A DNA stretch of 64,000 nt. Origin: Pontivivens nitratireducens. Its GTDB lineage: Bacteria; Pseudomonadota; Alphaproteobacteria; Rhodobacterales; Rhodobacteraceae. Each line of letters begins with the position of its first letter. Position 1 is the stretch's first letter. Location: positions 1 through 64,000 of the forward strand of contig NZ_JACJUQ010000013.1 of NCBI RefSeq assembly GCF_014235845.1. Reading direction: 5' to 3'. Of the stretch, positions 16,251-26,237 are shown one piece after another. The position numbers and the translations under genes are program-made. The notes under the pieces are model-generated. The model saw only the letters and a list, made by a program, of their open reading frames with translations, was not told the origin of the DNA and searched no databases.

Positions 16251-16943
16251 GTGAGTGCAGTGAAAGATCTTGAGATGATAGAAACGCACGAAGCGCGTAG
16301 CTTACGCGGCGTGCCACTCAGGCCAGCCTCATACTACTATGGTCTTGGCTTCAAGCGGATGATCGATCTGTTGGGGGCTGCCGTACTCCTGACGCTTATG
16401 TCTCCGGTGTTTTTATTCTTCTGGCTGTCAATTCGCCGCGATGGCGGACCCGGTTTTTATTCCCAGCAACGTGTTGGCCGTAACGGTAAGATTTTCACCT
16501 GCTGGAAGTTGCGTTCGATGTGCGTAAATGCTGAGCAGAAACTGGCCGAGTACATCGCGACCGATCCTGTGGCGGCGGCCGAATGGGCTGTCTCGCAAAA
16601 ACTCAAGAATGATCCGCGCATCACATCCATCGGACGGATCATCCGTAAATATTCTATCGATGAGTTGCCCCAGATCTGGAACGTCCTGCGCGGGGATATG
16701 AGCTTTGTGGGCCCTCGCCCCTTTATGCCCTCTCAGCAGGAACTCTATTCCGGCGACACCGATGGATATTATCTGATGCGTCCGGGGATCACCGGTTTGT
16801 GGCAGGTTTCCTGTCGCAACGATGCCAGCTTCGCAACGCGCGTTATCTACGATTCACGCTATGCTCAGGATGTCAGCCTTGTGAACGACATCCGCATCTG
16901 TCTGGCCACCGTGCGTGTGGTTCTGCGCGGCACGGGGCACTAA
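16251..16943 (+). CDS. ExoY-like undecaprenyl-phosphate sugar-1-phosphate transferase
   Basis: 230 residues. The bacterial sugar transferase signature is complete: KRMIDLLGAAVLLTL as the single N-terminal membrane helix, then FYSQQRVGRNGKIFTCWKLRSM, RKYSIDELPQIWNVLRGDM followed by SFVGPRP, and RPGITGLWQVS. It should transfer the first sugar phosphate to the lipid carrier and so prime repeat-unit synthesis. The start is GTG: 16251 is used here, but an in-frame GTG at 16260 fits the AGGGGG ribosome site better by spacing. First gene of EPS locus 1. Confidence 0.92.
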   Translation: MSAVKDLEMIETHEARSLRGVPLRPASYYYGLGFKRMIDLLGAAVLLTLMSPVFLFFWLSIRRDGGPGFYSQQRVGRNGKIFTCWKLRSMCVNAEQKLAEYIATDPVAAAEWAVSQKLKNDPRITSIGRIIRKYSIDELPQIWNVLRGDMSFVGPRPFMPSQQELYSGDTDGYYLMRPGITGLWQVSCRNDASFATRVIYDSRYAQDVSLVNDIRICLATVRVVLRGTGH

Positions 16944-17176
16944 CACAGGAACGCCTGAATTGATCGTCCGGTATCGGGAAGGTTTCCCGGTGCCGGACGC
17001 CTTCGTTCGCCACAGGCAGCGGAACCGGCATGATCGGGATCGGTCGCAATGGGTTGATAGTGAAATCTTCCATTCAGCTGCGAGTCACAGTTTGCTAGCA
17101 AGAAGGGCGCGTGTTTCAGCCACGCGTAACCCGGACACAGGTATGGGTGGGCGAGGCAAGCAAAGGCGTTGAATCT

Positions 17177-18406
17177 ATGTCGCAGGGAACCGCACCGATA
17201 CGGCCTGAATGCGTTGTTCTGGTCAGCGACTTTGCGAATATCAACGGGGGTCAGGCCAAGGTGGCCGTGGACACCGCGGTGCTGCTGGCCGATGCCGGGA
17301 TCCGTGTGCATTTCTTTGCCGCGACGGGGGAGCCTGACGCCGCGTTACGCCATCGGAACATCGAGATAGAGGTGCTGGGCCAGGCGGACATTCTGGCCGA
17401 ACCGAACCGCATGAAGGCAGCCTGCAACGGCATTTGGAACAGAGACGCGGCTGCGGCGCTGAAAACATGCCTGTTAAGGTTTGATCCATCTAAGACGGTT
17501 ATGCATTGCCACGGTTATGCCAAAGCTCTCTCCCCCTCGATCGGGCCGTTGATGACCGATGGCCCGCTGCCCTGCGTGTACACAATGCATGAATATTTCC
17601 TGGCCTGCCCGAATGGCGGCTTTTACGATTATCAAAAGGGCGCGATTTGCCATCGCCGCGCACTCGGCACGAGTTGTCTGACGACACATTGTGATGTGCG
17701 CCATCCTGCGCATAAGGCCTGGCGCGTTCTGCGGCAGGTGGCGACCGTGGGGCCGGGGCGCATTCCGAGGCGGCTCAAGGATGTGATCTATATCTCGCAT
17801 ATCCAAGGCAGGGTAATGGCCCCCTATATGGCTGACGGCACGCGGATGCATCATGTGCCCAATCCGGTATCCCCGCCCGATTTGCCGCCTGTGGAGGCTA
17901 CCGCTAACGACCTGTTCCTGTTTGTCGGACGTCTGAATCCCGAAAAGGGCGGTCTGATATTTGCCAGGGCCGCAAAGGCGGCGGGCATCAAGGCCGTTTT
18001 CGTTGGGGATGGGGTCGAGGCTGAGGCCATTCGGGCGGCCAACCCGGATGCCCTCATCACGGGATGGCAAACCCCCGCGCAGGTGCAGGACTGGATTGGG
18101 CGCGCGCGCGCGCTGGTCTTTCCCAGCCTGTGGTCGGAAACATTCGGCCTGGTCGCATATGAGGCGATCTGTCGGGGTGTTCCGGTGGTCTGTGGTGAGT
18201 GGAACGCCGCGCAGGAGGTGGTGGAGAATGGCGTGAATGGTATAGTGTATCGTGACCCGGGCGTGGATGCGTTGGTCCAGGCGATATCGGACGTCGATAG
18301 ATTATCCCAGTTCGATACATCCGGTTATATCGAAACATATTCCAGAACGCGCCACTTCGATAAATTGATGAAGGTATATGAAGCATCTATTGGAAATCAT
18401 GTATGA
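17177..18406 (+). CDS. Glycosyltransferase family 4 (GT-B fold)
   Basis: 409 residues. The N-domain has INGGQAKVAVDTAVLLADAG; the C-domain has FVGRLNPEKGGLIFARAAK, the PSLWSETFGLVAYEAICRGVPVV nucleotide-sugar signature with the E-x7-E motif, and NGVNGIVY. It probably adds a sugar to the lipid-linked intermediate on the cytoplasmic side. Start at 17177 taken because the upstream in-frame codons read through a non-conserved basic stretch. The stop overlaps the next start (ATGA). Confidence 0.88.
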   Translation: MSQGTAPIRPECVVLVSDFANINGGQAKVAVDTAVLLADAGIRVHFFAATGEPDAALRHRNIEIEVLGQADILAEPNRMKAACNGIWNRDAAAALKTCLLRFDPSKTVMHCHGYAKALSPSIGPLMTDGPLPCVYTMHEYFLACPNGGFYDYQKGAICHRRALGTSCLTTHCDVRHPAHKAWRVLRQVATVGPGRIPRRLKDVIYISHIQGRVMAPYMADGTRMHHVPNPVSPPDLPPVEATANDLFLFVGRLNPEKGGLIFARAAKAAGIKAVFVGDGVEAEAIRAANPDALITGWQTPAQVQDWIGRARALVFPSLWSETFGLVAYEAICRGVPVVCGEWNAAQEVVENGVNGIVYRDPGVDALVQAISDVDRLSQFDTSGYIETYSRTRHFDKLMKVYEASIGNHV

Positions 18407-19734
18407 TTTTTGCAATTATAAGCTTCGTTCTATATTCATCTATACTGGCATTTGTTGGATTGAAGGGTGTTCGATATGCGCGACCTGCTCTGATCGGAAC
18501 GGTGGTCATACTGACTGTTCTGACCTTTTTCAGGCAGGTCATGTATTATTTCGGGCTCGACCAGCCGTATCCTCAGGGGTTTTTCAATTACACTGAATGG
18601 AACCTGATCCTGAAGGCCAATTTGGTGTGCACGGTTTGGATCGTTGTCTTGTACTCGGCCTATGTCGGTTTCACCCCTGCAGCGCATTTGTTCACATCCC
18701 TGCTGCCATCGGGGCCGGGGCTGAAAGAAAAAAAGCCACGCGGGATCAAGGTAGTGGTTCTGGTTCCGGCATGCTTTGCGATCTTCGGAACGATTTATCT
18801 TGTTCTGCAATCCGGAAGCATTTCGCAGTTCCTGTACGATTCAAAGGTAGGGAAGGACCTGAAGGGCCTGTTCGTCTTTCAGGAGGCGGCAACGCTGGCG
18901 TCCATACTCGCGCTTTACGGATTCGTTGTATGTCTGGATAAGGAAAAAAGGGGCATAAGGAGCATAACATGGGGTGCGTTTGGCTATATACTCATAATAG
19001 TCGTCTCAATGATTGTGAATTATGTCTGGGGAAATCGATATAATATTGCGTTGATGGCGGTTTCGTCGGTTATTGTCTGGCATTATTGTGTATCCAGTCT
19101 GAACTTTATGAAGGTGCTGATTTGCGCCGTGCTTGCCATGGTGGTGCTGGAGGCTCTGCGCAATCTGCGAGGGGAGCTGGTGTCGTCAGCAACGGGGCGG
19201 ACATTCTCGACTTACTCCAATCCCTGGCTCAGCCTGTCGACGGCCCTTCATTTTGTCGAGTTTGATGCGCTGATGCTGGCCTTGCGTGATACCGGTCACA
19301 TGTTCGATTTCCGGCATGGCCAGGATTTCATCAACGGTCTGCTCAGCTGGATCCCGCGCAGCATCTATCCTGACAAGGAGACGTTCAATATCGGCCCATG
19401 GTTTCGGCGGGTTTACCAGCCTCAGATCATCAATGGATGGCCGATCACCACGATGGGATCGTGGTATGTGAATGCCGGGTATTGGGGGATCTTTCTGGGG
19501 GCCGCTCTCTCGGGATGTGTGCTGCGTGTTTTCGATCTGGCGTTCGACGGGTTGCGCAATGATCCGTGGAAGGCGGTGATCGGGATTTGCTTGGCCATTT
19601 TCATGTTCGAGGGGGGTGTGAATACCGGCTTTCCGCAAAAGGTATTCCTGCTGATCCTGCCTCTGTCATGGGCATCGTTCTGGATCAGGATGATGAATAA
19701 GGCCCCTGAGCCCGCATCCGGGCCGAAGCGATGA
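18403..19734 (+). CDS. Polysaccharide polymerase-like (Wzy-type) membrane protein
   Basis: 443 residues with about ten to eleven transmembrane segments and a long loop containing SWIPRSIYPDKETFNIGPWF and GSWYVNAGYWGIFLGA, features of oligosaccharide repeat-unit polymerases. It should polymerise flipped units in the periplasm. Base composition is more AT-rich than its neighbours (notably 18400-18600 and 18900-19100), common for Wzy genes. ATGA overlaps at both ends place it firmly in the 17177-20627 unit. Confidence 0.75.
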   Translation: MIFAIISFVLYSSILAFVGLKGVRYARPALIGTVVILTVLTFFRQVMYYFGLDQPYPQGFFNYTEWNLILKANLVCTVWIVVLYSAYVGFTPAAHLFTSLLPSGPGLKEKKPRGIKVVVLVPACFAIFGTIYLVLQSGSISQFLYDSKVGKDLKGLFVFQEAATLASILALYGFVVCLDKEKRGIRSITWGAFGYILIIVVSMIVNYVWGNRYNIALMAVSSVIVWHYCVSSLNFMKVLICAVLAMVVLEALRNLRGELVSSATGRTFSTYSNPWLSLSTALHFVEFDALMLALRDTGHMFDFRHGQDFINGLLSWIPRSIYPDKETFNIGPWFRRVYQPQIINGWPITTMGSWYVNAGYWGIFLGAALSGCVLRVFDLAFDGLRNDPWKAVIGICLAIFMFEGGVNTGFPQKVFLLILPLSWASFWIRMMNKAPEPASGPKR

Positions 19735-20627
19735 GTCGTACTCTCATCCTCGTGACGGGCGCGCCGCGTACCGCGACAACGCCGGTTGGCAACATGTTGG
19801 CCAGCGCCAGAAATACAGCCTCTCTATATGAACCACTGGGCCCGACAGGTCTCAAGCGGTTCCAGACGTGGTTTCCGATGGTCGGCGATCCGGGCGTCGG
19901 GCAGATCGACGGATTGATCGAGGATCTGTGCCATTTGCGAACGCGCGGGTTCAAATCCCAGCAGCGCGGCGGGGCGTTTTCCTTCAAGCGTGCGGTTTTC
20001 GGCAGCCGCACCCTGCATTCCTATAGATTGGCGCGGCTGCGAACCGGGGTTGATCACCTCATCTGGAAGGACCCGCATGCGATCTTTCTGGCCGGTGATA
20101 TTGCGAAGAGCGGTGTGCCGGTGATCCTGACAATTCGCCAGGCCAGGGCGCATGCGGCGAGCTACCGTCGCCTTGGCTGGGTGTCGAAGGCAGGTGAGTT
20201 GTATCCGCGATGGCGCGCCCGCTTTGGGCGATGCGGAATCATCGAGCGTTTCTTGCCCGATGCAGCGACGCCGGTGACTTCCGCCGCGCTTTTGTGGCGC
20301 ATGTGCTATCTGCCGCTCTTGCAGGAGGGGGCGCTGGACCGCGTGCATCTGATCACCCCCGATGCGTTGGTCCGCGACGAAGCCGCCTGCTACGCGGAGG
20401 TTTTCGCCAAGCTGGGCCTGGTGGCGAGCGCCAGAACCCATGCCCTGCTGCAAGCCCCCAGAAGCGATGCCGGTCGCCGACCCTCACGCGGGACAACCCA
20501 TGATTGGAAGCGGTCTGTCGCAGCGGTGAACTCCTATTGGAGAGAGATACTGACGACAGATGACCTGACCAGGATTCGCGAAATCACCGGCGATATAGAA
20601 GGCGAGATCCTGCCCTATGTTCGGTAG
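19731..20627 (+). CDS. Sulfotransferase-family protein
   Basis: 298 residues. The N-terminal ILVTGAPRTATTPVGNML is the PAPS phosphosulfate-binding loop (here R-T-A-T-T rather than the usual S-G-T-T), followed by SLYEPLGP and HLIWKDPHAIF. A TIRQARAHAASYRRLGW segment matches the 3'-phosphate-binding region. It should sulfate the EPS repeat unit. Closely similar in layout to the sulfotransferase at 46631, so the two look like paralogues serving two loci. Its 3' end overlaps the convergent flippase gene by 13 bp. Confidence 0.8.
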   Translation: MSRTLILVTGAPRTATTPVGNMLASARNTASLYEPLGPTGLKRFQTWFPMVGDPGVGQIDGLIEDLCHLRTRGFKSQQRGGAFSFKRAVFGSRTLHSYRLARLRTGVDHLIWKDPHAIFLAGDIAKSGVPVILTIRQARAHAASYRRLGWVSKAGELYPRWRARFGRCGIIERFLPDAATPVTSAALLWRMCYLPLLQEGALDRVHLITPDALVRDEAACYAEVFAKLGLVASARTHALLQAPRSDAGRRPSRGTTHDWKRSVAAVNSYWREILTTDDLTRIREITGDIEGEILPYVR

Positions 20628-21811
20628 AGAACCGCGCTGAAGCAGGCGGTCCGGAATATGGTGGTGGCCAGGACAGCCATGCCCGCCCCGTCCAACCCGT
20701 AATAGTGAATGCCGATCACCGTAAAAGGTATGGTTGTTATGAGGGATGCGGTTTGGACGATTCCGAATATCCTGAAATTCCGCTGCGCGATGAGCGCGGC
20801 CTGCACGACGCTTGAGATCAGTCGCACGGCGATGGCTGCCGAAATCCACATCAGCAATGTATATGCTTGGGTGTATTCAGGGCCGAAGACGAGGCCCAGG
20901 AACGGCTCTCCGATGAGATAGGCCAAACTCAACCCCCCCACGGATATCATGACCGCCACCCACAGGGCCTGGCGGATTCCACCGAAGAACTGCTGCCTGT
21001 TGCCCCCGATCCATAACCTGCTGAGCTGGGATCCTATTGCCTGCTCGATTGTGACGAACAGGCCGACGCTGGCGCGTTGTATGAAGGAAACCGTTGTGTA
21101 GTAGGATAGAGCGGCAACTCCGATCGAAGAGTAAACGAAGAATCGTGGAATATTTGTTTGAAGTGAGGCAAAGAAATGACCCACGCCCAAATGTAACGTG
21201 TTTCTTACGAGGCCGAATATCTGATCCTTGCTCATGTCGAGAGAAATTTCCTCTCCGCTATCTTGTACGGCGGGGAAATCATGCAGCATCTGTACAAGGA
21301 TCAACACAACCGTTTGTGCCCAGAATGCTGTATGCGCATCATTGGTGATGTATAAGACGCTGCCAAAGCACAACAGAAGAACGGGTGCGCGGATCAGCAG
21401 AGACCGGGCCACGAGGCCGAGTTTTCCGGCCCGTTGCAGGACGCCATAGCAAAGCTCGGAATGCATTTCGACGGCTTTCATCACGCAGATTGGCACTGCC
21501 AATCCCACAAGCGTGACATCTACAATCGCGATTATTGATATACTGATGATAACAAGAAGAATAGATGCAGCCGTTTGCACCGAAAGGAAGGTGCCATATG
21601 CGAAATCCCTGTTTATATCGGTGGCAAGATTTGGACGTAAACCCATCATGAGAAGCATATACAGGGGCTGAACTACAGCCATGATATATCCAAAGGCAGC
21701 GACGGTGGGTATATCCGTTAGGTTTGTCAGAAGGGACAATATCCCAAGCTGACCAATTAAATAAACAACATTTGCAAAACCAAGGCTGCCTATATTCCTT
21801 GTAATGCCCAC
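20615..21811 (-). CDS. Oligosaccharide flippase (Wzx-like)
   Basis: 398 residues with about twelve predicted helices; begins MGITRNIGSLGFANVVYLIGQLGILSLLTNL, the usual start of polysaccharide-transporter/MATE-fold flippases. It should move undecaprenyl-linked repeat units across the inner membrane. Transcribed leftward-facing against the polymerase operon with convergent 3' ends overlapping by 13 bp. AT-richer than the neighbouring enzymes. Confidence 0.82.
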   Translation of the reverse strand: MGITRNIGSLGFANVVYLIGQLGILSLLTNLTDIPTVAAFGYIMAVVQPLYMLLMMGLRPNLATDINRDFAYGTFLSVQTAASILLVIISISIIAIVDVTLVGLAVPICVMKAVEMHSELCYGVLQRAGKLGLVARSLLIRAPVLLLCFGSVLYITNDAHTAFWAQTVVLILVQMLHDFPAVQDSGEEISLDMSKDQIFGLVRNTLHLGVGHFFASLQTNIPRFFVYSSIGVAALSYYTTVSFIQRASVGLFVTIEQAIGSQLSRLWIGGNRQQFFGGIRQALWVAVMISVGGLSLAYLIGEPFLGLVFGPEYTQAYTLLMWISAAIAVRLISSVVQAALIAQRNFRIFGIVQTASLITTIPFTVIGIHYYGLDGAGMAVLATTIFRTACFSAVLYRT

Positions 21812-21872
21812 TCTATGTTACCTTCGATATGTTTTCGTATGAGTATAAAGGGCTGAAATACCGGAGTGTACC

Positions 21873-22787
21873 TTATTGGAAGTGAATTCCGAATTCTGCG
21901 GCCAGCTCCGCATTCGCCTCCTCGAACTCGCCCCGCAGCCTGGCCAGGACTATAGCGTCCCTCTCGGATTGCATTGGTATATTCTTGCTGGTGTTCACCG
22001 CATGATAAAGTGCGCGAAGCCGGTTATAGGCCGCCCCCCGGGGCAGTAGGTGGCGCACAGCCACGTTCAACCTTTGTAACAGGTGGTTCGTCGGGACATA
22101 GGTTTCGTTTTCACGTGGAAAATCATAAGTTTCGTAGAATTCAGGATCCAGTCCGATCCAACTTGCTACATCCTTGATGAAGCCTTTCTGATCCAGCCTG
22201 ATGTCATCAAAGTTCCGCACCATCATGCGATTTTCGCCCAGTTGCTGTCTCCATTTCAGCAAATGGCGGGCATATTCCGCGTTCTCCAGCGCATTTTGGG
22301 CCAGCTCATTTCCGTTGAATCGGCAAGTTTTGCTCCGCGCGGCGTCTACAAATTCCGAAAAATCCATGGAAACTGGAATCCAGCTCCAGTTATTGCGGAA
22401 GTAATTGTACAGAGAGTAAATTTGTTCGGAGGGTTCCCGAACTATGAACAGGCATTTCGGATCGTGCGAAAGCTTCGGAATATTCGAGTGCGCCGTTTTG
22501 CTGTAAATATAGCTTGGTGTGGATTCGACTATTACATTGAAGTTTCCGTGCCTCGATTCTTCGAACTGATCCCGCCAGCTTTCATATCCTTGGCTGATAT
22601 GCGCCTTGGGCCGGTACATATGTGTGTCGGCATCGACGAAGAAATAGGTCTCCTTTTCACGCGATCCGGTGGCATCGGGATGATCCGCAATCCATTGATG
22701 CACGGAACTGGTGCCTGCCTTGGGCACACCTGCGATAAAGAGGTTCGGCATCCATTTTATCTGTTCCGGGCTTGGGGGGTCATCCAT
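21873..22787 (-). CDS. Sulfotransferase domain protein
   Basis: 304 residues. LFIAGVPKAGTSSVHQWIADHP is a classic 5'-phosphosulfate loop, REKETYFF follows, and CLFIVREPSEQIYSLYNYF is the 3'-phosphate motif with the conserved Arg and Ser. It belongs to the heparan-sulfate-type sulfotransferase family, distinct from the 19731/46631 type. It overlaps the end of the upstream glycosyltransferase gene by 8 nt. Sulfation of the EPS is the likely role. Confidence 0.88.
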   Translation of the reverse strand: MDDPPSPEQIKWMPNLFIAGVPKAGTSSVHQWIADHPDATGSREKETYFFVDADTHMYRPKAHISQGYESWRDQFEESRHGNFNVIVESTPSYIYSKTAHSNIPKLSHDPKCLFIVREPSEQIYSLYNYFRNNWSWIPVSMDFSEFVDAARSKTCRFNGNELAQNALENAEYARHLLKWRQQLGENRMMVRNFDDIRLDQKGFIKDVASWIGLDPEFYETYDFPRENETYVPTNHLLQRLNVAVRHLLPRGAAYNRLRALYHAVNTSKNIPMQSERDAIVLARLRGEFEEANAELAAEFGIHFQ

Positions 22788-23874
22788 CGATGATCTCATC
22801 AAGTATGACGGCGAGTTTTTCGCGCCAAACCTCGATCGTGAAATCGCGTTCATATGATTTCAGCGCGTCGCTGCGCATTTTTTGCAGAGAGCTTTTCCGG
22901 AGGGAGACCAGTAGTTCGAACAGGTCATCCTCCGTCAATTCGAAGCTATAGCCCGAAACCTGATCCTCGATCAGCTCCTCCATCGCGCTGCGCCGCGAGC
23001 AAATAACGGGGGTTCCGTTCCGCTGAGCCTCAGGGATAACCAGCGGTAAACCCTCCCATCGGGAGGGGACGATCAGCGCATCGGCATTAGAGTACCAGGA
23101 ATCCATGCTGCTCTTTTCGGCCCATCCGGACAGCGAAACGCCGTCGGGAATACTGATATCCCCGCCATCGTTGCGGACCTTCGCGCCCACGACATGCAGG
23201 GCAAGGTCCGAACGCAGCTCGGTCGCCCGTCGGAAGGCGTTCAGCAGGATATCGAGACCCTTTTGCCGATCAAAGCGGCCGACGAACAAGAGATTCAGTT
23301 TGGTCGGATCGATGCTGGGTCTGTCCACCGCCTGAGCCAGCCGTTCCGCCGGGATCACCGCGTTTTCGAGCGTTTTGTGGATGCCCTTATAGCCAAGCGT
23401 TCTGGCCAGACGTTCGTCGGAGCGCCCGATATTCAACACAAGATCCGCCAGTCCGCAGAGGTTCCCCTCGATCAACCGGACGCATCGCGCCTTGAACTCC
23501 TCCTTGTTCTCGTAGCGCGATATCGCCCAGCTATGCGCGACATAAACCGCCTTGCCGCGCCATCCCGTCAGGCGCAGGAATGCCAGCGCGGCCAGGGAAA
23601 AGGTGGAGTGGAAAAAGACGATATCAGGCTTGGTTTCGCGCAACATGCGGCGGGACAGGGCAAGCATGTTGCAGATGGATTTCAGGCTACGCTTTTCAGA
23701 TGAAAAGGTGGAGTAGGACATACTTTCGGGCAGACCCTGTGCGTGCCCCATTGGAAATAGGAAGACGTTGCTCACGCGGTCGGGCGTATGACTGTCGAAG
23801 TTCTGTAGGTAGGTGGAAACACCGCCGATCGCTGTTTCGCAGACGTGCAGTATTTTCATTGATTTCTTGTTCAT
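22780..23874 (-). CDS. Glycosyltransferase family 4
   Basis: 364 residues. MKILHVCETAIGGVSTYLQNF at the start and, in the C-domain, NLLFVGRFDRQKGLDILLNAF, SWYSNADALIVPSRWEGLPLV followed by IPEAQRNGTPVI form a typical GT4 with the E-x7-E motif. The gene can be read open to 24168, but the extra 98 residues are low-complexity and unlike the family; start at MNKKSMKIL preferred (MKIL at 23859 is the alternative). First of a minus-strand unit GT4-sulfotransferase-flippase. Confidence 0.88.
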   Translation of the reverse strand: MNKKSMKILHVCETAIGGVSTYLQNFDSHTPDRVSNVFLFPMGHAQGLPESMSYSTFSSEKRSLKSICNMLALSRRMLRETKPDIVFFHSTFSLAALAFLRLTGWRGKAVYVAHSWAISRYENKEEFKARCVRLIEGNLCGLADLVLNIGRSDERLARTLGYKGIHKTLENAVIPAERLAQAVDRPSIDPTKLNLLFVGRFDRQKGLDILLNAFRRATELRSDLALHVVGAKVRNDGGDISIPDGVSLSGWAEKSSMDSWYSNADALIVPSRWEGLPLVIPEAQRNGTPVICSRRSAMEELIEDQVSGYSFELTEDDLFELLVSLRKSSLQKMRSDALKSYERDFTIEVWREKLAVILDEIIDG

Positions 23875-24463
23875 CCCATCCGTCAGCGCGGGGTGCTGTA
23901 TATTTGAAGCCCCGATTATGTCCAATGGGAGCATATTTAGCGAAAGGAAGCGGCGTCTTTCGGGTGCTTCGATACCGGACGCGGGCAAAACCCTGTTTGG
24001 CGGGCGAAATTGAAACAGAATCGTCCCGTGCCCAGTGGGGGCGGCAGGTATATGCGGGCGGGCAATTGGTTTATATCCCGTACGGGTAACCGAGCTGCGC
24101 CCGGTTTTCCAGACACCCAGTGTAGATTCATACAGCTTGCGCAATGCTCCGCGGGCCTTTTCAGTCATAGGACACGGGGCGTTTCAGCCCATGCCAGGCC
24201 GGTTGGTGAAGCTGCCCTGTGGTTGCTGTCGGCGCGTCGTTTGCGCGCCACCCCCCCGACCGGACATTCCGGTGTGGATTACATCCGTATATTCCCATGG
24301 CGCCCTCCGGCGCGATTATTGCTGCCCGAGAAAGTAATAATCGCGACATGTCTGGATCTGAAATCACATTCCGATTGATGCATCGGGAAGGTAAATATTT
24401 TAGTAACATCAGGAGCGATCCGACAGCGGGTGTCTGCATTCCCGCCAGCGGAGCCTTGCAGAC
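23875..24463. promoter_or_regulatory. Gene-free region between a GT4 gene and manC, with an inverted repeat
   Basis: About 590 bp. No supported gene. A perfect 10-bp inverted repeat CGCGATTATT (24311-24320) / AATAATCGCG (24336-24345) with a 15-nt loop lies near an AT-rich segment (24350-24410). This is the most likely promoter/control zone for the leftward GT4 unit. Confidence 0.4.
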
Positions 24464-25885
24464 CTATGTGCGGGCGTAGACATCTTCGTAGCGGATGATG
24501 TCGTCCTCCCCCAGATAGGGGCCGGATTGCACCTCGATCAGGTGCAGATCAACCTTGCCGGGGTTTTCCAGCCGGTGAACGGCACCCAGCGGGATATAGA
24601 CCGACTGGTTCTCGCCCATCAGTTTACGCTCCTCACCGACGGTGACCATTGCGGCGCCCTCAACCACGGTCCAGTGTTCGGAGCGGTGGACATGGCTTTG
24701 CAGGCTGAGCGCGGCCCCCGGATGCACCATGATTCGCTTGACCTGAAAGCGTGAACCAAGGCTGAGCGTTTCGTACCAGCCCCATGGCCGGTGACAGCGC
24801 GGGAAGGTGGTCGCCTGGGATGCGCCCTTGGATTTCAACGCATCGACGGCTTTTTTCACCTCCTGCGCGCTGTCCATATCGGCGACCAGCACCGCGTCTC
24901 GCATCGCCACGACGGCGATGTTATCGAGGTTCAGGCCCACGACCTGCTGCGCCGCGTCCTCCGCCCGCAACAAGGTGTTGGTGCAGTTGATTGCGGTGGA
25001 AGGACCGCTGAGCGCATTTCCGTCCGCGTCCGGCCCCATTTCGGTGGCGACGGCCTTCCAGCTGCCCAGATCGGACCAGCGCCCTTCATACGGAACGACG
25101 GTCAGGTTGTCGGCTCTTTCCATCACGGCATAATCGATCGAGATGTCCTGTGCGCCCGCCCATGCGCCAGGGTCCAGCCGCAGAAAGCCCAGATCGGGTT
25201 TCGCATTCGCAACGGCATTCCCGACAGGGTCGATCAAGGCGGGGGCATGCGCCCTGAAGGCGGCCAGGATCGTGCGCGCGGAAAACAGGAACAGCCCCGC
25301 GTTCCATAGATAATTCCCGGCATCCAGCATCTGCTGCGCGGCATCGGCCTGCGGTTTTTCGACAAAGCGGACGAGCGGTTGCGCCCCGGCGCCGGCATCA
25401 GGGGCCAGTTCCAGCCAGCCATACCCGGTTTCGGGGGCAGTCGGGCGAATGCCGAAGGTGACGATCTGCCCCGCCTCGGCCGCGGCGCGCCCCTGTTCGA
25501 CGGCCCCGCGAAAGGCGGCATCGTCGGGGATAACGTGGTCCGACGGGGCCACCAGGATCAATGCGTCAGGCTCTGTCTCGCTCAGATGCATGGCGGCCGC
25601 CAACACGGCGGGGGCGGTGTTGCGGCCCTCCGGCTCAATCAGAACGGCGCCGGGGTTCACGCCTGCGGTCTGCATCTGCTCGGTCACGATGAAGCGGAAA
25701 TCGTCCCCCGTAACGACCAGTGGTGCGCCAAATTCGGGCGGGCACAGCCGTGCGAGGCTTTGCTGGAACAGGCTGCCCTCGCCGATCAGCGGTGCGAACT
25801 GCTTGGGGTAGCTCTTGCGCGACAGGGGCCACAGACGTGTACCGGAGCCACCGGCGAGAATCAGAGGGATGATGGCGTTGGTCAT
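24464..25885 (-). CDS. manC: Mannose-1-phosphate guanylyltransferase / mannose-6-phosphate isomerase
   Basis: 473 residues, full length for the bifunctional AlgA/CpsB type. The N-terminal IPLILAGGSGTRLWPLSRK then YPKQF is the nucleotidyltransferase signature. The C-terminal cupin carries RPWGWYETL, SLQSHVHRSEHWTVVEGAA and SVYIPLGAVHRLENP, the metal-dependent isomerase. It makes GDP-mannose from fructose-6-phosphate via mannose-6-P and mannose-1-P (ManB not seen here). Start at 25885 has AGGA upstream. Divergent from galE. Confidence 0.93.
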   Translation of the reverse strand: MTNAIIPLILAGGSGTRLWPLSRKSYPKQFAPLIGEGSLFQQSLARLCPPEFGAPLVVTGDDFRFIVTEQMQTAGVNPGAVLIEPEGRNTAPAVLAAAMHLSETEPDALILVAPSDHVIPDDAAFRGAVEQGRAAAEAGQIVTFGIRPTAPETGYGWLELAPDAGAGAQPLVRFVEKPQADAAQQMLDAGNYLWNAGLFLFSARTILAAFRAHAPALIDPVGNAVANAKPDLGFLRLDPGAWAGAQDISIDYAVMERADNLTVVPYEGRWSDLGSWKAVATEMGPDADGNALSGPSTAINCTNTLLRAEDAAQQVVGLNLDNIAVVAMRDAVLVADMDSAQEVKKAVDALKSKGASQATTFPRCHRPWGWYETLSLGSRFQVKRIMVHPGAALSLQSHVHRSEHWTVVEGAAMVTVGEERKLMGENQSVYIPLGAVHRLENPGKVDLHLIEVQSGPYLGEDDIIRYEDVYART

Positions 25886-26237
25886 GTTGGTCGTCCTGCT
25901 GTGGGAGCTTTGGAATGAGGTCTGCTGATCCGATGGTAATCGAGGCAATGAAGACGATAGCATGCGGCCGGAGCATGTGAATGATCGAGTGAAGTTTACT
26001 TGCGGTCGGGTACGGTGGCTTCACTTTAACCTATACGACGAGTGTATCAATTTCATAAGAGGGGGGTGAATATCCGTTCGTTTCGATTCCTTGCTTCTCA
26101 ATGGATTTCTCTCTTATGTATCGCCGCCCTCGGCGGCGGGGGGTGCTTGCGCGTGGTGGCGGGAAAATGGGGCGTTCTTCGATGAAACTGTTGATTTGCA
26201 CTGCTCTGCCCGTGGCGGATTGGCGAAGGAGATCGTG
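25886..26237. promoter_or_regulatory. Divergent promoter region manC / galE
   Basis: About 350 bp without a supported gene. It separates two divergently transcribed sugar-nucleotide genes, so it should hold both promoters. An AT-richer stretch lies at 26020-26060. I see no strong operator-like palindrome. Confidence 0.4.

Noticed and set aside
22780-24168. 98-residue N-terminal extension of the GT4 gene
   Set aside because: The extension is rich in Arg/Pro/Gly and unlike the family; the conserved start is MKILHV with the upstream MNKKS.
24311-24345. 10-bp inverted repeat as a terminator
   Set aside because: A 15-nt loop, no T tract, and no gene ending just before it; treated as a possible operator only.
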